Of a stretch of 64,000 nt of DNA, positions 39,011-50,763 are shown one piece after another. The stretch comes from Gorsachius magnificus (taxonomy: Eukaryota > Chordata > Aves > Pelecaniformes > Ardeidae), in the NCBI GenBank assembly GCA_034008185.1, contig CM067081.1, positions 82,666,765 to 82,730,764 of the forward strand. The letters are read 5' to 3'. The notes below the pieces were generated by a model. It had not been told where the DNA came from. It did not search any database and worked only from the letters and a program-made list of their open reading frames with translations. Position 1 is the first letter of the stretch. Each line of letters begins with the position of its first letter. The translations under genes were made by a program, and so were the position numbers.

Positions 39011-40091
39011 GCCCTCTCTACAAGCCCCGCCAGTTCATGAGCGAGGATCCTATTTCCCTTCCGAGAGAGCTGGGCACCGTCTGTTCTCGACAGGCCTGGT
39101 GCCATGAAAACCCCTCCATGGTCAAAGAAGCCCAAGCCCTTCCGATGGCACCAACCTTTGAGCCACACATTAACTGCTCTAGCTTTCCTATTCCTTTCCG
39201 TGTTCCCTCCTGACACTAATGGGATCGAGGAGAGCACTACCTGCGCTCCTGATCCTTCAACCATTTTCCCTAGTGCCCTGAAGTCCCTTTTGATTAATTT
39301 GGGGCTTCTCTCTGGCAATTCATCGCTGCCTGCCTGTATAATCAAGAGCGGATAGTAGTCAGAGGGCCGTACCAGACCAGGGAGTCTCTTGGCAATGTCC
39401 CCGATCCGGGCCACAGGGAGGCAGCAGACTTCCCTATGGGATGGGTCCGGGCGGCATATCGGGCCCTCCGTTCCCTTCAGAAGGGAATCGCCCACAACAA
39501 TTACCCTTCTTTTTTTCTTTGTACAGTCGGTCTTGATAGGTAGGGGTGACCGTCTCTCCCTAGCCAACCCCCTGGTTGGGCCTTCATCCCCATCTTCAGT
39601 TGCCTGGCCCTCAACTTCCAGAGCCCCATAGCTGTTACGCAAGGGCAGCTGGGAAGGTGAAGGAGCCCGGGAGGGGACTCTCCTCCTGCCCCGAGCAGAA
39701 ACCTTTCTCCATCCCTCACCATCTCTTGGGTCTCTAGCTTCTGCCTGCTGACAAGAGGACAGAGGATCCTCTGCTACCTGTGCAGCCTCTCCTGTTGCCG
39801 TGGCCTGAGGGATGGTAGAGTGCGGCTCCACCAGTCTATCTCCATCTCGCATTCTCTAATACTCCTTAATCTCTCCACCTCTTCTTTCAGCTCTGCCACC
39901 AGGCAGAGCAGATCATCCACCTGCTCACACCTGAGACAGCCCCTGTCCTTACCAACCTCTGGTACAGCTGACAGGCTGAGGCACTCCCTGCAGCCAGCGA
40001 CCTGGACAGCCGCATGTTTCTGTTTAGGCGGGGACTCCGTCTGAGTCGCCGCGTTCCGTCTGGCAACAGCTTTCGGACGAGTGGAAACCAT
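39001..40091 (-). pseudogene. CR1 ORF1, frameshifted (zinc motif, coiled coil, esterase)
   Basis: CR1 ORF1 proteins bind RNA and carry an esterase-like domain. The ATG at 40091-40089 has a good context (G at -3 and +4); an open frame upstream begins only at TTG. The N-terminal part has a C-x2-C-x14-C-x2-C motif followed by a leucine-rich coiled coil (DDLLCLVAELKEEVERL). This frame stops at 39774. The rest continues in another frame, open over 39852-39001, so one small indel lies between about 39775 and 39846. The second part is an SGNH-hydrolase domain: VIVVGDSLLKG (block I, with GDS), ARIGDI (block II), QAGSDE where GxND is usual, and TDGAQLS where D-x-x-H is expected. The catalytic His is Gln and the block III Asn is missing, so esterase activity is probably lost in this copy. 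Confidence 0.85.
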
Positions 40092-40480
40092 TGCGCTCTC
40101 CTCGTTTGGGTGTCTGTGGGTGCTAGGCGAGTGAGCCTCCGAGCCAGGAGGGGAGCGCGCGCCCTGCCTGCGCAAACTGCCGCGCCACGCCCTCTGTTCG
40201 CCCGTCCTGTTCGCCGCGCTCCCTGGGGGCTGCTTTTATACGCCAGGAGGGTCCGGCCGCCGCCACCCCTGACCCCGCCCCCGCTGAGTCAGAGCTGCCG
40301 CGCGTCAGGAGCCCGCTCTTTCGCGCCCTGGGAGGGGGGGGGTTGGGGTCCCCTCTCTCTCCCTGTGCTTTTTCGCCTTTTTGCCTCCGCGGGTTTTGCC
40401 GCGGTTTTGCTGCTTCAGAAGGGGTCCCTCGGCACGATCCTCTGCTCCCGAACCCTTCGCCTCAGTGGCTTCATTCTCTA
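40092..40480 (-). promoter_or_regulatory. CR1 5' region with TATA box, GC box and AP-1 site
   Basis: GC-rich, CpG-dense sequence upstream of ORF1. In transcription order on minus it has TGACTCA (AP-1/TRE, 40291-40285), a GC box GGGGGCGGGG (40282-40273), then TATAAAAG (40240-40233), followed about 140 bp later by the ORF1 ATG. The spacing fits an RNA polymerase II core promoter starting near 40205. LINE promoters are usually internal and TATA-less, so this arrangement is odd: a start driven by this TATA box would lose the sequence upstream of it. Possibly the upstream part belongs to a captured promoter. The motifs are seen; their activity is inferred. Confidence 0.5.
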
Positions 40481-40786
40481 TCTATGGCAAAAGATAGTAA
40501 GTTCCTTGCGAGCATTTGAACTTAAATAAATCTAGCAAGTAAAGCTAAGCTGTAATATGTCTCATGGGCGGAAAAAAGGCAGAGAGGGAGAAGGCAACTA
40601 ATTCAAAACATGTTCTTATTTTGTGCAGTTTTGGTTTGCATGTCTAAATTTCAGGTTGTGATGTGCTCTCAGCTGGTCTTTAGCATCTTTGGTTGCCCTG
40701 CCTCCTTTTCCTGTTCTTTCTCCTTACCAGATTGTACATAGATGTTAATGACTTGATTAATTTTGTTGCCTTCTGTGCCTCTAAGT
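40481..40786. other. Spacer between two head-to-head CR1 copies
   Basis: About 300 bp of ordinary AT-rich flank between the 5' ends of the two oppositely oriented CR1 elements. No gene or repeat recognised. Confidence 0.6.
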
Positions 40787-43028
40787 CTGGTAGGTGAGCC
40801 AACCAGGGGAAGTGCCTCACTTGACCTGCTGTTTACAAACAGAGAAGGACTGGTGGGAGACGTGGTGGTGGGAGGCTGTCTTGGGCTTAGCACCCATGAA
40901 ATGATAGAGTTCTCAATTCTTGATGAAGTAATGAGGGGGGTCAGCAAAACCACCACCATGGACTTCTGGAGGGCAGACTTTGACCTGTTCAGAACACTGG
41001 TTGAGAGAGTCCCTTGGGAGACTGTCCTGAAGGGCAGTGGGGTCCGGGAAGGCTGGGCATTCTTCAAGAAGAACTTAAAGGTGCAGGAGCAGTCTGTCCC
41101 CATGTGCTGTAAGATGAACTGGCGGGGAAGATGACCGGCCTGGCTGAACAGGGAGCTTTTGCTGGGACTCAGGGGAAAAAAAGGAGAGTTTACCACTTTT
41201 GGAAGAAGGGGCAGGCAACTCAAGAAGAGTACAGGGATCTCATTAGGTCACATAGAGAGAAAATTAGAAAGGCAAAAGCCCATCTAGAACTCAACCTGGA
41301 CACTGTTGTGAGAGAGAACAAAAAATGTTTTTACAAATACATTAACAACAAAAAGAGAGCTAAGGAGAATCTCCATACTTTATTGGATGCGGGGGGGGGG
41401 GGGAACATTGCCACCAAGGATGAGGAAAAGGCTGAGGTAGTTAATGCCTTCTTTGCCTCAGTTTTAATAGTCAGACCAGTTATCCCCAGGGTATTCAGCC
41501 CCCTGAGCTGGAAGGCAGGGATGGAGAGCAGAACCCGCCTCTCCCCCCCATAATCCAGGAGGAAGCAGTTAATCACCTGCTGTGTGACCTGGACACTCAC
41601 AGGTCTATGGGACTGGATGGGTCCACCCAAGAGTACTGAGGGAGGTGGTGGAGAAGCTTGCCAAGCCAGTCTCCATGATTTATCAGCTAGTCCTGGTTAA
41701 CAGGGGAGGTCCCAGATGACTGGAGGCTTCCCAATGAGACACCCATCTACAAGAAGGGCTGGAAGGAGGATCTGGGGAACTACAGGCCTGTCAGCCTTGA
41801 CCTCGGTACCGGGGAAGGTTATGAAGCAGTTCTTCTTGAGCACACTCACCAGGCATGTGCAGGACAATCAGGGGATCAGGCCCAACCACCATGGGTTCAT
41901 GAAAGGCAGGTCTGCCTTGACCAACCTGATTTCCTTCTATGACCAGGTGACCCACCTAGCGGATGAGGGAAAGGCTGTGGATGTTGTCTACCTGGACTTC
42001 AGCAAAGCCTTTGACACCATCTCCCACAGCATTCTCCTTGAGAAACTGGCTGCCCATGGCCTGAACAGGCATACTCTTTGCTGGGTAGAAAACTGGCTGG
42101 ATGGTCAAGCCCGAAGAGTGGTGGCGAACGGAGTTAAATCCAGTTGGTGGCCAGTCACAAACAGTGTTCCCCAGGTCTCTGTTCTGGGGCCAGTTCTGTT
42201 TAACATCTTCATCAGTGATCTGGATGAGGGGATTGAGTGCACCCTCAGCAAGTTTGCAGATGACACTAAGTTGGGTGGAAGTGTTGATCTGCTTAAGGGT
42301 AGGGAAGCTCTGCAGACATATCTGGACAGGCTGGAATGATGGGCTGAGGTCAACAGTATGAGGTTAACAAGGTCAAGTTCTGGGTCCCGCACTTGGGTCA
42401 CACCAACCCCATGCAACGCTACAGGCTTGGGGAAGGGTGGCTGGAAAGCTGCCTGGCAGAGAGGGATCTGGGGGTACTGGTTGACAGCTGGCTAAATGTG
42501 AACCAGCAGTGTGCCCAGGTGGCCAAGAAGGCCAACAGCATCCTGGCTTGTATCAAGAATGGCGTGGCCAGTGGGAACAGGGAAGTGATTGTGTCCCTCT
42601 ACTAGGCACTGGTGAGGCAGCACCTCAAATACTGTGTTTCGTTTTGGGCCCCTCACAAGAAGGACATTGAGGTGCTGAAGCGTGTCCAGAGAAGGGCAAC
42701 AAAGCTGGTGAGGGGTCTGGAGCACAAGTCTGATGAGGAGTGGCTGAGGGAACTGGGGTTGTTCAGCCTGGAGAAGATGAGACGGAGAAGAGAGCTTATC
42801 CCTCTCTATAATTGTCTGACAGGAGGTTGTAGCAAGGTGGGTGTTGGTCTCTTCTCCCAAGTAACAAGTAATAGGACAAGAGGAAATGGCCTCAAGTTGC
42901 ACCAGAGGAGGTTTAGATTGGATATTAGGAAAAATCTCTTTACTGAAAAGAGTGGTCAAGCATTGGAACTTGCTGCCCAGAGAGGTGGTGGAGTCACCAT
43001 CCCTGGAGGCGGTCAAAAAAACGTGTAG
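40787..43028 (+). pseudogene. CR1 ORF2 remnant, multiply broken
   Basis: Remnant of the ORF2 protein: the endonuclease C-terminus ([12 protein letters not shown]), the linker, the RT ([37 protein letters not shown]) and the C-terminal region. The frame changes several times (near 41130, 41560-41715 and 42345-42390). A TGA at 42337-42339 stands where the intact copies have CGA, a typical CpG decay mutation, and a TAG at 42603-42605 follows the VSLY segment. It cannot make a functional protein. Confidence 0.9.
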
Positions 43029-43133
43029 ATGTGGCACTTTGGGACATGGTTTAGTAGGCATGGTGGTGTTGGGTTGATGGTTACACTTGATGATCTTAAA
43101 GGTCTTTTCCAACCTTAGTGATTCTATTATTCA
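40787..43133 (+). mobile_element. CR1 LINE, 5'-truncated, older copy
   Basis: Starts inside the endonuclease part of ORF2 ([22 protein letters not shown], about residue 181 of the full-length copy) and runs to the 3' UTR and a decayed octamer tail (GATTCTATTATTC). It is clearly more diverged than the 36-kb and 59-kb copies, with many frameshifts, stops and a 13-G run at 41391-41403. It lies head to head with the near full-length copy, so the two form long inverted-repeat arms around a loop holding ORF1 and the 5' regions. Confidence 0.93.
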
Positions 43134-44060
43134 GTGTCCCGCAGCAGAAAGTGGGAATGTGCAGTAACATCTAGCTGAATTCCTGTAAGTGAGGGGTAAA
43201 ACATCAGTGCAAAAGTTGGGATTTCCTATGGGAAACGATGGTGGATTCTTGCTAGCTGTATCCTTTTTGTGTATGGAGTCAGTAGGTTGTATCTCGCAAA
43301 ACATTTCAGATCTAGTGGGGAAATACTGTCACTTAGGAGTGCTGCTGAATCTCCCTTAGGTGAGCTGTGTAAGCTACATCTTTTTTTAAGACGGTATGAC
43401 GTGGCTGTTGCTTGGGAGTCGGAATAGTAGCAGAGAGTGCTCAAGCAGTGATACGTAGCAGTGTGCGTGTGCTCAGAGACACTGCAGCCTTTTAAGAGTT
43501 ATTTGGAGGAAGAGCTTAATGGGTAATGATCAAGTGCGACAGCATCTGCATTTTGAATCAATTGAGCATCTGTATACAGAAGTGTTACATTCTTCCTTCG
43601 TCCCGATACATGAAACAAAAAATTGTTAGCCATGACAGTCGGTGTTGATGTTCCTTCTCGTGCCAGGTAGTGCACCAGTCTGTGATGTGCAGCCATGTGG
43701 TGGGTTTTTTTCGTTTGGTTTGTTAGGTTTTTTTGGCTAAAACTGTACTGAGAACTGGCATTTGACCAGGGGATGGCAATGAATGAAAATGCTCTCCGTC
43801 CCCTGTACTGAAAACTATTGAAAATGAGTATGTGGGTGTGGGACTGTGTCACCTGCCAAAAGCTTTGGCTCAAAGACCATTAGAAGTGACAGTGTATCTT
43901 TCCATTTAGTGGGAAAATATTACAAGTATAAGTAGGCCTGGTAATCTGTTTTTGGTTGCCAGCATTTTGGTTGCAAATTTCACATCTTTGAAAGTGTCCA
44001 GATGCCAAATGAATGTGAAATAATTGAATTGGAAGAATAAATACAACAGACAAATAACTT

Positions 44061-44091
<31 letters not shown>

Positions 44092-47000
44092 CCCCCATTC
44101 CAAAATTGCAGCCACAGGAACAAGTCTTCAGGCTGGCCTCACCCTTCAGGAACCTGGAGCTTGAACCAGGGGACACCTTATGGATGGGAGATGACGGCAA
44201 ACAGAGATGGAAGAGACTACTTCATCAAGTAAGTGGGCAGTGTAAGCTGTGCAGTCTGGAGCACAGCGCTGCAGCCCTGCTCTTAACTTTATCTCCTTGG
44301 AATCCTAATTCCTGCTTCAGCCCTACACAGTTAATGTTCAGCTGTTTTGATTTATTGCACAGAGATAGCTCTAACTGTACTTTACTGCACGTTTTTTTGG
44401 TACTCGGTGGTTTCATTTACCCAAGAAAATGCTGATAATTTAAGGGCCTGTAATTTGTTGAGGTATTACAGCAAATGTCGTTAACAAAAAAATAAAAACA
44501 AAGATATTGTGTTTAAAGAAAGAGGTAAAAGGTCAGTTCTGACTAGGACTAACAATTGTCCTCCATCTCTGCCATGTCAGCTCTTTTAGTTTGTCTAATG
44601 TATTTGGTACACTGGTAATGAGAGAGTGTATATTTTGATCCTGTATAGTTAATATCCTAATTCTTCGATTTCCTATAGTCCTTTAGCTCTGAATTTAAAT
44701 GTTTGCAAACTAAATGTCAATGTGGATGATGTGATCATAAACAAAATTGGCTTTTCTTTTCCCAGTGAAAACTGTGCATAATTATTCTTTAAAATCATGT
44801 AAGTGGCTTGGATAAAATACAGTTTGCTGTTCTAGCAAATGTACTCTTTGGAACTTCTGGAACTAAGAGGTGGTGATGGTGGTGAGTTAGCAGAACCACT
44901 GCTTGATCTTGCAGCATTAGTAGCTTTAGCTTACATTCAATTTTAAGGCTGGCATTTTGATTCTGCTCATGTGAAGGGTTGGTATTTTTTGATTAGTATT
45001 TCATTTTAATGTTTATTAGTCTGATTAGAAAGTCGTAGATGCTTTAAAGGTCTTAGATGAGAATTACAATTCTTTCTTTTAAATCGGAGTAAAAGGATCA
45101 GACTTATTTTAAATTAATCATTAAAAGCCCTTTTAATTCACTCAAGATCCTTCATCTGCAAAACCAGCGTTGTATGGCGTAAGAATGAGGATCCACGTTG
45201 CTCTGCTTTCTCTTCCTCCCTGCTTGGCCCGGGGTGTGCACCTTGGCTTCCTAGGAGGCATTTGCTTTTGGAGCCAAAGCAAGATTTGTAACTGCGTGGT
45301 GTCCTGCAGGCTTTCAAGATTTAGAGTGATTTCAGACCTGTCCAAACTGGAGCAAGTCATCTGGGTTAATGAGGGCTCAAAAGCTGACTTTGAGATGTCA
45401 TTTTCTCCCTTGAACAAGCATTTGTCATGCTTTGCATGCCTGCAAGGCACCGGCTGCAGCACTGGACAATGCGAAGCTGCAGGCCAGGCACAATATAACT
45501 ATATTAGCATAGGTTTTCTGCCTGGACTAATTAGGCTCATCAAGAAGTATAGGTGAGCCTCCAAAGTGCTGTGCAGATGTGCCTCTCCTGCTTCTGCTAC
45601 TCGAGTGAAGGGACCTGCGCACCGTGAGTGTCCATTTTTTGTGCAGACTGTTGGTATGTTCTCCTCTGCATGACTGAGATTCGTTTGAACAATTAATATC
45701 CTGCTTCTGAGGACAGGCACCACATTTGATTCCTCCTCTTTTCTCACTGGTCACAGAATGGGATTCTGCACTTGTTGTGTAGCTATAAACAGCTGCGGCT
45801 TGCAGAATGCAATGCATTAGTACTCATTAATTTTGCAATTTGGGAACATTTTCTAATTCTCAGTAGCTAATGATTATTTTGTTTATTTTTTGGATTGCTT
45901 TTTAGTACCTTAAGTGCCATATCTCTCTCTTAAATGCAGAAAGCTGCATCTAGGAACAAAAATCCATAACAAGCAGTGCCAAATCATCCCTTAAGTAATG
46001 TTAGGCTTGATATTGTTGTGTTTTAGGTTTTTTCCATGCTCTTATAAGGTGCTTGTCCTCTGTTCCCTTTGGGGCCCTGGTCTTCCATTTTTCTCTGCAT
46101 GTGGATAGCAGACTGTGGTAAAAAAATAAACTGCTTTAACATGTGGAGAGAATGAGACCTCTGAGGAAGCTGGTCTGCAGAAGCCTTTGATATTTTGTGC
46201 CAGGTTTTCTTACCCACTGATACCTCTTGAGCAGTCTTAGGTGCAAGTTGAGCAATGTTATGTACGCCACCTTGCATGAGTTATAGTACATATTCTCCTA
46301 CCAAATGTTTTAAAGCAACAGCATTGGCTGTAACACATGCACCAGCCATGCCTCCAGAGTAGCAATCCATCTTACATGAAATGACAGTCCCCCGGGATGC
46401 ATTAGAAGCCGGTAACTTCAGAAACTGAATGAAACCAGGAAACCATTTGGAACCGTGTATTGCTGTGCAGCGTCACCAGCTCTCCACTGTTACTCGTGAA
46501 CGTCAGCCCCGGTAGCTACTATGATGTGCCTGGGTAGTTACATGACATATATCTTCATTTTAAAAGAATGACTAAAGACTGAATACATGTAGTGACTTCG
46601 CCGGTGATTCCTCTACGGAGGTATATAGGACTGCCCTTACAGTGCCTGTTAGTTGTCCAAGGAGGAGCCCTCTCTGGCTTTCAAAACTGCTGTTGCAAAT
46701 ACTACATGAAACTACATAAATGAAAACACTATTTAATTTTCTTTCCTTCATTTTTCACCCCTGGATTTTAGGAGTTGAAATCATGAGATGGTTGTTGACA
46801 GCTATGTCAAGGCGGGCGGGAGGGAGATCAATGAGATAGCATTTTATATTGTCTCCAAGGCTTTTTATAGACAAACAGATTAACGAATTGCATCTCACTG
46901 AAGGAAAAAAAGCAATTCAAGTCCTTCACTTGGTTTTGATTAAAGGTGTATAAGCCACGTATTATCACAATGAAATGTGCACATGAGTTTGTACAGGCAA

Positions 47001-48070
47001 ATAACATAATTCATAGCAACATTAACTGCTTTTTAGTTTAAATAATTTACTTAGTGCCATATGTACATATCCATTCAACTGCAAGCGGACATATTGTAAT
47101 TTTGAAATTGTGTGAGGAATAGAGAATCCAGGAGAATCTTTTGGTGAAATGAAAAGTAATTATATAGTGTCTGTGAAAATACTTTAAGGCATGAATGGGA
47201 AGAGATGTTTATTCTTTCTGCTGAAGGAAATTTGGTTTCTTTCAAATCTCTGAAAGCCCCTGTGGCCTGAGCTAATCAGGGGCAGCTTCCATTGCCAGGC
47301 AGCACTTTTGTAAAAGTGTGAGAAGAGCCTTTTATCAAAATGTTTTGAGATGTTGCTATCAATTCATTATCTTTTCTGTACAGATGGCACAACCGGGGTC
47401 ATTTTGCAAACATCTAAAATATTTTTTCTTAAGTTTAGGCCATGGTAAATTAAAGTTTCAGAAACTTCACCCATTCCCTTTTAACTTGTCACTTTTACTT
47501 GAAATAGCCTTATGAGCTAAGTAATGTATTTCAGTATGGGAGGATGGCAATCATCTAGTATTTTCAGCGAGTTTCTGTACTGCACAAGCTGTATTAAGCT
47601 GGACATTTAATATGAAATAGTTTACAGTGTATATTTAAACATTTTAAAAGCCTGTGTTCTTGGCATTTATTACGTATGCTGTGTACTATGTGATTATGAG
47701 GAATTTCTCTAACGCTAATTTGAATAGAACCATGACACTTACTAAAAATGTATTTGGTGTGAGTGTAGGGTTTCAGGGAGATAGCATGCAAAGCAGGAAG
47801 GTCTTGGCTGATTTTGTCCACAAAAGGTTTAGCCTCATGGCAATCTGAGCTTGCCTAGGTTGCCACTGCTATGATGTTACTGACTTTTGGACCTGTACAT
47901 TTTCACCCTTTCACTTGTATTGGCCTTGCTGCTTTGTCAGACCTGGGAGGGAGTTGATGGAGGGAAATAAACTGGAAAAAGCTAATAAAAAAATCAATCC
48001 TACAGAGAAAGCCATGAATTTTATATTAGTCTAGGTTGCTGAGCCAGTCTTCCACATGGTCTGGTAGAGT
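43134..48070. other. Unannotated sequence, no gene recognised
   Basis: No exon or repeat family recognised apart from a 24-C homopolymer (listed separately). The longest frame (45170-45556 plus, 128 codons) starts at TTG and has no motif. The rest is AT-rich single-copy-looking sequence. Confidence 0.5.
44061..44084. repeat. C24 homopolymer
   Basis: 24 consecutive C, followed by TCTTTT and six more C. The minus strand is a G24 tract with strong quadruplex potential. Homopolymers of this kind are error-prone in sequencing, so the true length is uncertain. Confidence 0.85.
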
Positions 48071-48190
48071 TGCAGAATAGTTTAGTATGGAAAAAATCTC
48101 TGGAAGTCAGCTGGTCCAACCTCCAGCTCAGAGCATGGCTAATGCCAGGTGATGAGCAGCATTGCTGACACACTGAAATATCTGACTGAT
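48071..48190 (-). mobile_element. CR1 LINE, old decayed 3' fragment
   Basis: On plus, the order is a GCAGAATAG-like tail, TTTAGTATGGAAAAAATCTC, TGGAAGTCAGCTGGTCCAAC and CTCCAGCTCAGAGCATGGCTAA. This follows the bird CR1 pattern of a tail, GTTGGAAGGGATCTCTGGAGGTCATCTGG-like sequence, TCCAACC and GCTCAAAGCAGGGC. It is highly diverged and the right limit is uncertain. Confidence 0.65.
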
Positions 48191-49627
48191 GTGGGAAGAG
48201 GGTTGCGACGGGCTTGTGTTGGCTTAAACTGCCCTACAGCTGCACTCTTAAGGTGCAAGTTGAAGTAACATTTGCTGCCATGAAAAGTCATACCCTTTTG
48301 ATTCCTATTCTGATTTAATTCCTAAGGTATTAGGTACTTTGATATTTCTGTGGATCTGGCTTCTATCATTCAAATAAAGACCAGAGACTGTGAAATAGGA
48401 TTAACTGAAAGAAAGTGTAGCCCTTCTGATGTAGACTCAAAGCAACAGCAGTCCCAGTAACATGTAGTCTTAAAATATTTTTTTTAGATGGGTCTGTTAG
48501 GTCAGCTTATTGCCATATCCTTATTTGCAAGATATGCTGCTGGCCATGTTTACTTTAACTTTTGCTATTGCCTCAGAGAGGACGACGGGGTCTGACTGTC
48601 TTAGCAGTTTGGTTTGCTCCCTGTTTCACTCCAAGGACCCTGACCATCTGTACTTCATGCATATGAGCTTACTTCTGTACTTCAGTCTGGAACAAACTGA
48701 GCAAACAGGTGGGACCCCAGGCAAGAAATAAAAAGAAACACATCCAGAGATCAAAGCCTGCAGCATTATGGCTTGGCTTGAAACCACAGGTCAGTTCCTG
48801 AAGTGCACAGCAGAGATGGGAGAGACCTACTTGTCAGAAGTCTTTCCAAATCTTGTTATGTTAGTATGATGTGGGTGCCACACCAGTTGAAACACATCAC
48901 AGCATATTTTCCTATCTTGAGTGCCTGCTGTTTTTTTCACTGGCGCTTTTGTATTTAGTAACACTAAATTCTTCCAGGTGTATCTGGCAAACAATTCGTT
49001 TTCTTTCTAAGGTATGTTATCCTGCATATAATATCGGTTCCATGATTTTTGGCTTCTGAAATCATTACATTTTGGTTGTCCTTGCTTGGCTTAGTAGCTA
49101 TGCTATTCCTGACACACAAAATTCTTGAATGTCAGCTTTTGACCCAAACATAAAACAGAGGTAATGTGTTTGTGTTCTTTGGTAGCTAGTGCAGCTCACA
49201 ACATCCTAAATTCTCAAAGCGTACACAGTACAATGTTTCTTTACAATACAGCAATGCCATGATATTCTTCTGTACTCAAATACCTACCTACATTTTCTTG
49301 AGTAGTCTTCATCTTAGTCTTTCAGTGCTTGCTGTGCTTAGAAGAGGAAACTCATTCGTGTTTTCTGAAAGGTGGAGTTCCTCTCCGCGTGTTGCGTGCA
49401 TCCTGTCTGGCCTGCATGGTCCTCCTTGTACACCCAGTTCTCGTAGCTAGCCAGCCAGTCGTGTGGATTGACAGAACACAGTCATTGATGATATTAATGG
49501 CATATCAATCAAGCATCCTGCTTATTAAGGGCCACTAATTTATACCAGATGCAAAACTGAGGCTCACAGACTGCTAATCAGTTTACTTCAAAATAAATAA
49601 GCACAGAAGAGGATCAGAGCATTCAGC

Positions 49628-49646
49628 TTTTTTTTTTTTTTTTTTT
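49628..49646. repeat. T19 homopolymer
   Basis: 19 consecutive T followed by ACATTTATTTTTATTTTTATTT. Low-complexity sequence without an identifiable retroposed source. Confidence 0.9.
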
Positions 49647-50728
49647 ACATTTATTTTTATTTTTATTTCTCTTGGTATGTCTAGCTCTACCCCAACCTTC
49701 TTGTCCATATGTTGTGCAGGTTGTACATGCCTGTTGGTAGTTTAGTCCTTTCTGAGAGTATTTCTCTGGGTTTTGCTCTATTGGAAGGTTGTGAAAATGA
49801 CGAAAGGACAGAATATATAGTGAAAGCCTTGATTCTTGTTACAGTGTTGTTCATCTTCCTGGGTTTTGCAAAGGCTGCTGTTATTTGTACCTTAAGACTA
49901 CCTTAGTACATAAGGCTGTAATCAAAGTTTGAAGCCACAGGAGCTACCTTCTGCCATTTTACTGAATGCATTACATTCCTTCATCTCTAAGTACAGAAAC
50001 AATGTTGACTTGATTCACTGGAGTACTTATGTGGCATTCATAAAACTATGAGCAACACTGCCACTGCTGCTCCATCCTCCCTCAGCCAACGTGAGATGGC
50101 TTGCGCTTGTGGGGGGTGCCAGGAAGAGGGTTCATTTCCTTCTTTTTCCGATTCAGGTTAGTGATGTGAATGGAGGCAGTCTGGATGCCAGGATAATGCC
50201 TCAAGCAAAAGGCTGACTGTGGTGTGCCTCTTCGGGCATCTCCCCTCCCAGGTAAGATGCCAAGGGAACAGGCAGTGGAATCACACTCTCTGGCCCACTT
50301 ATTCCCACGTCCTAAAAGGGACATCCAATGAGATTGAATGGCAGGCAGTTTAACAGCGATAAAAATAGTACAACCTATATAATTAGCAAATATAACTCTC
50401 AGCTACAGGTTACAGTAAAGCCTAAAATGCTTCATAGGATTCAAATGTACATTTGCAATATACATTTGTAATAAGACTTCCACTATCGTATTACATAGGA
50501 TTAAAAGAAAAATTAGAGCAGATATAAAATCTTATGTTTCAGACAAGCGGGTGAGTCAGCTGCTGACTGCCTAGGGCTAGGACGAAACTTCCTGTATTAA
50601 TCAGGTTATTCTATAATTACAAGGTTTCTTGCACCTTCCTCTGAAGCGGGTACTGAGTGCTGTCAGAGAAAGGACACTGGACCAGGCGGACAACAGGTCT
50701 GATTGGTATGGTGATTCTTGTTTTCTCT

Positions 50729-50731
<3 letters not shown>

Positions 50732-50759
<28 letters not shown>
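50732..50759. repeat. T28 homopolymer
   Basis: 28 consecutive T preceded by TTTTCTCTCTC and followed by AATTCC. No acceptor or exon follows. Confidence 0.9.

Positions 50760-50763
<4 letters not shown>

Larger units (their letters stand above)
36062..40480 (-). mobile_element. CR1 LINE, near full length
   Basis: A non-LTR retrotransposon of about 4.4 kb on the minus strand, close to the usual full CR1 length of about 4.5 kb. In its own order it has a GC-rich 5' region (40480-40092), ORF1 (40091-39001, one frameshift), ORF2 (open to 36146), an 80-bp 3' UTR and two ATTCTATG octamers at 36062-36078. The 3' UTR differs by about one base from that of the copy ending at 60281, so both belong to the same young subfamily. 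The exact 5' end is unclear: GC-rich sequence fades to AT-rich flank between about 40470 and 40490, and no target duplication was seen. Movement occurs by target-primed reverse transcription using the ORF2 product. Confidence 0.95.

Noticed and set aside
40473..40487. ATTCTCTATCTATG at the CR1 5' junction as a nested CR1 octamer tail
   Set aside because: Only a loose match to two octamers, with no CR1 3' UTR before it on plus. Most likely coincidence.
40014..40529. 171-codon ATG-started frame on plus across the CR1 5' region
   Set aside because: Antisense to ORF1 and the GC-rich 5' region. High GC removes stops by chance, and the product has no recognisable domain.
43278..43300. AGTAGGTTGTAT, as in the let-7 microRNA
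   Set aside because: The start of the mature let-7 is not matched and no complementary star arm lies nearby, so no hairpin precursor can form.
45170..45556. 128-codon frame on plus
   Set aside because: Starts at TTG and has no motif. Probably chance.
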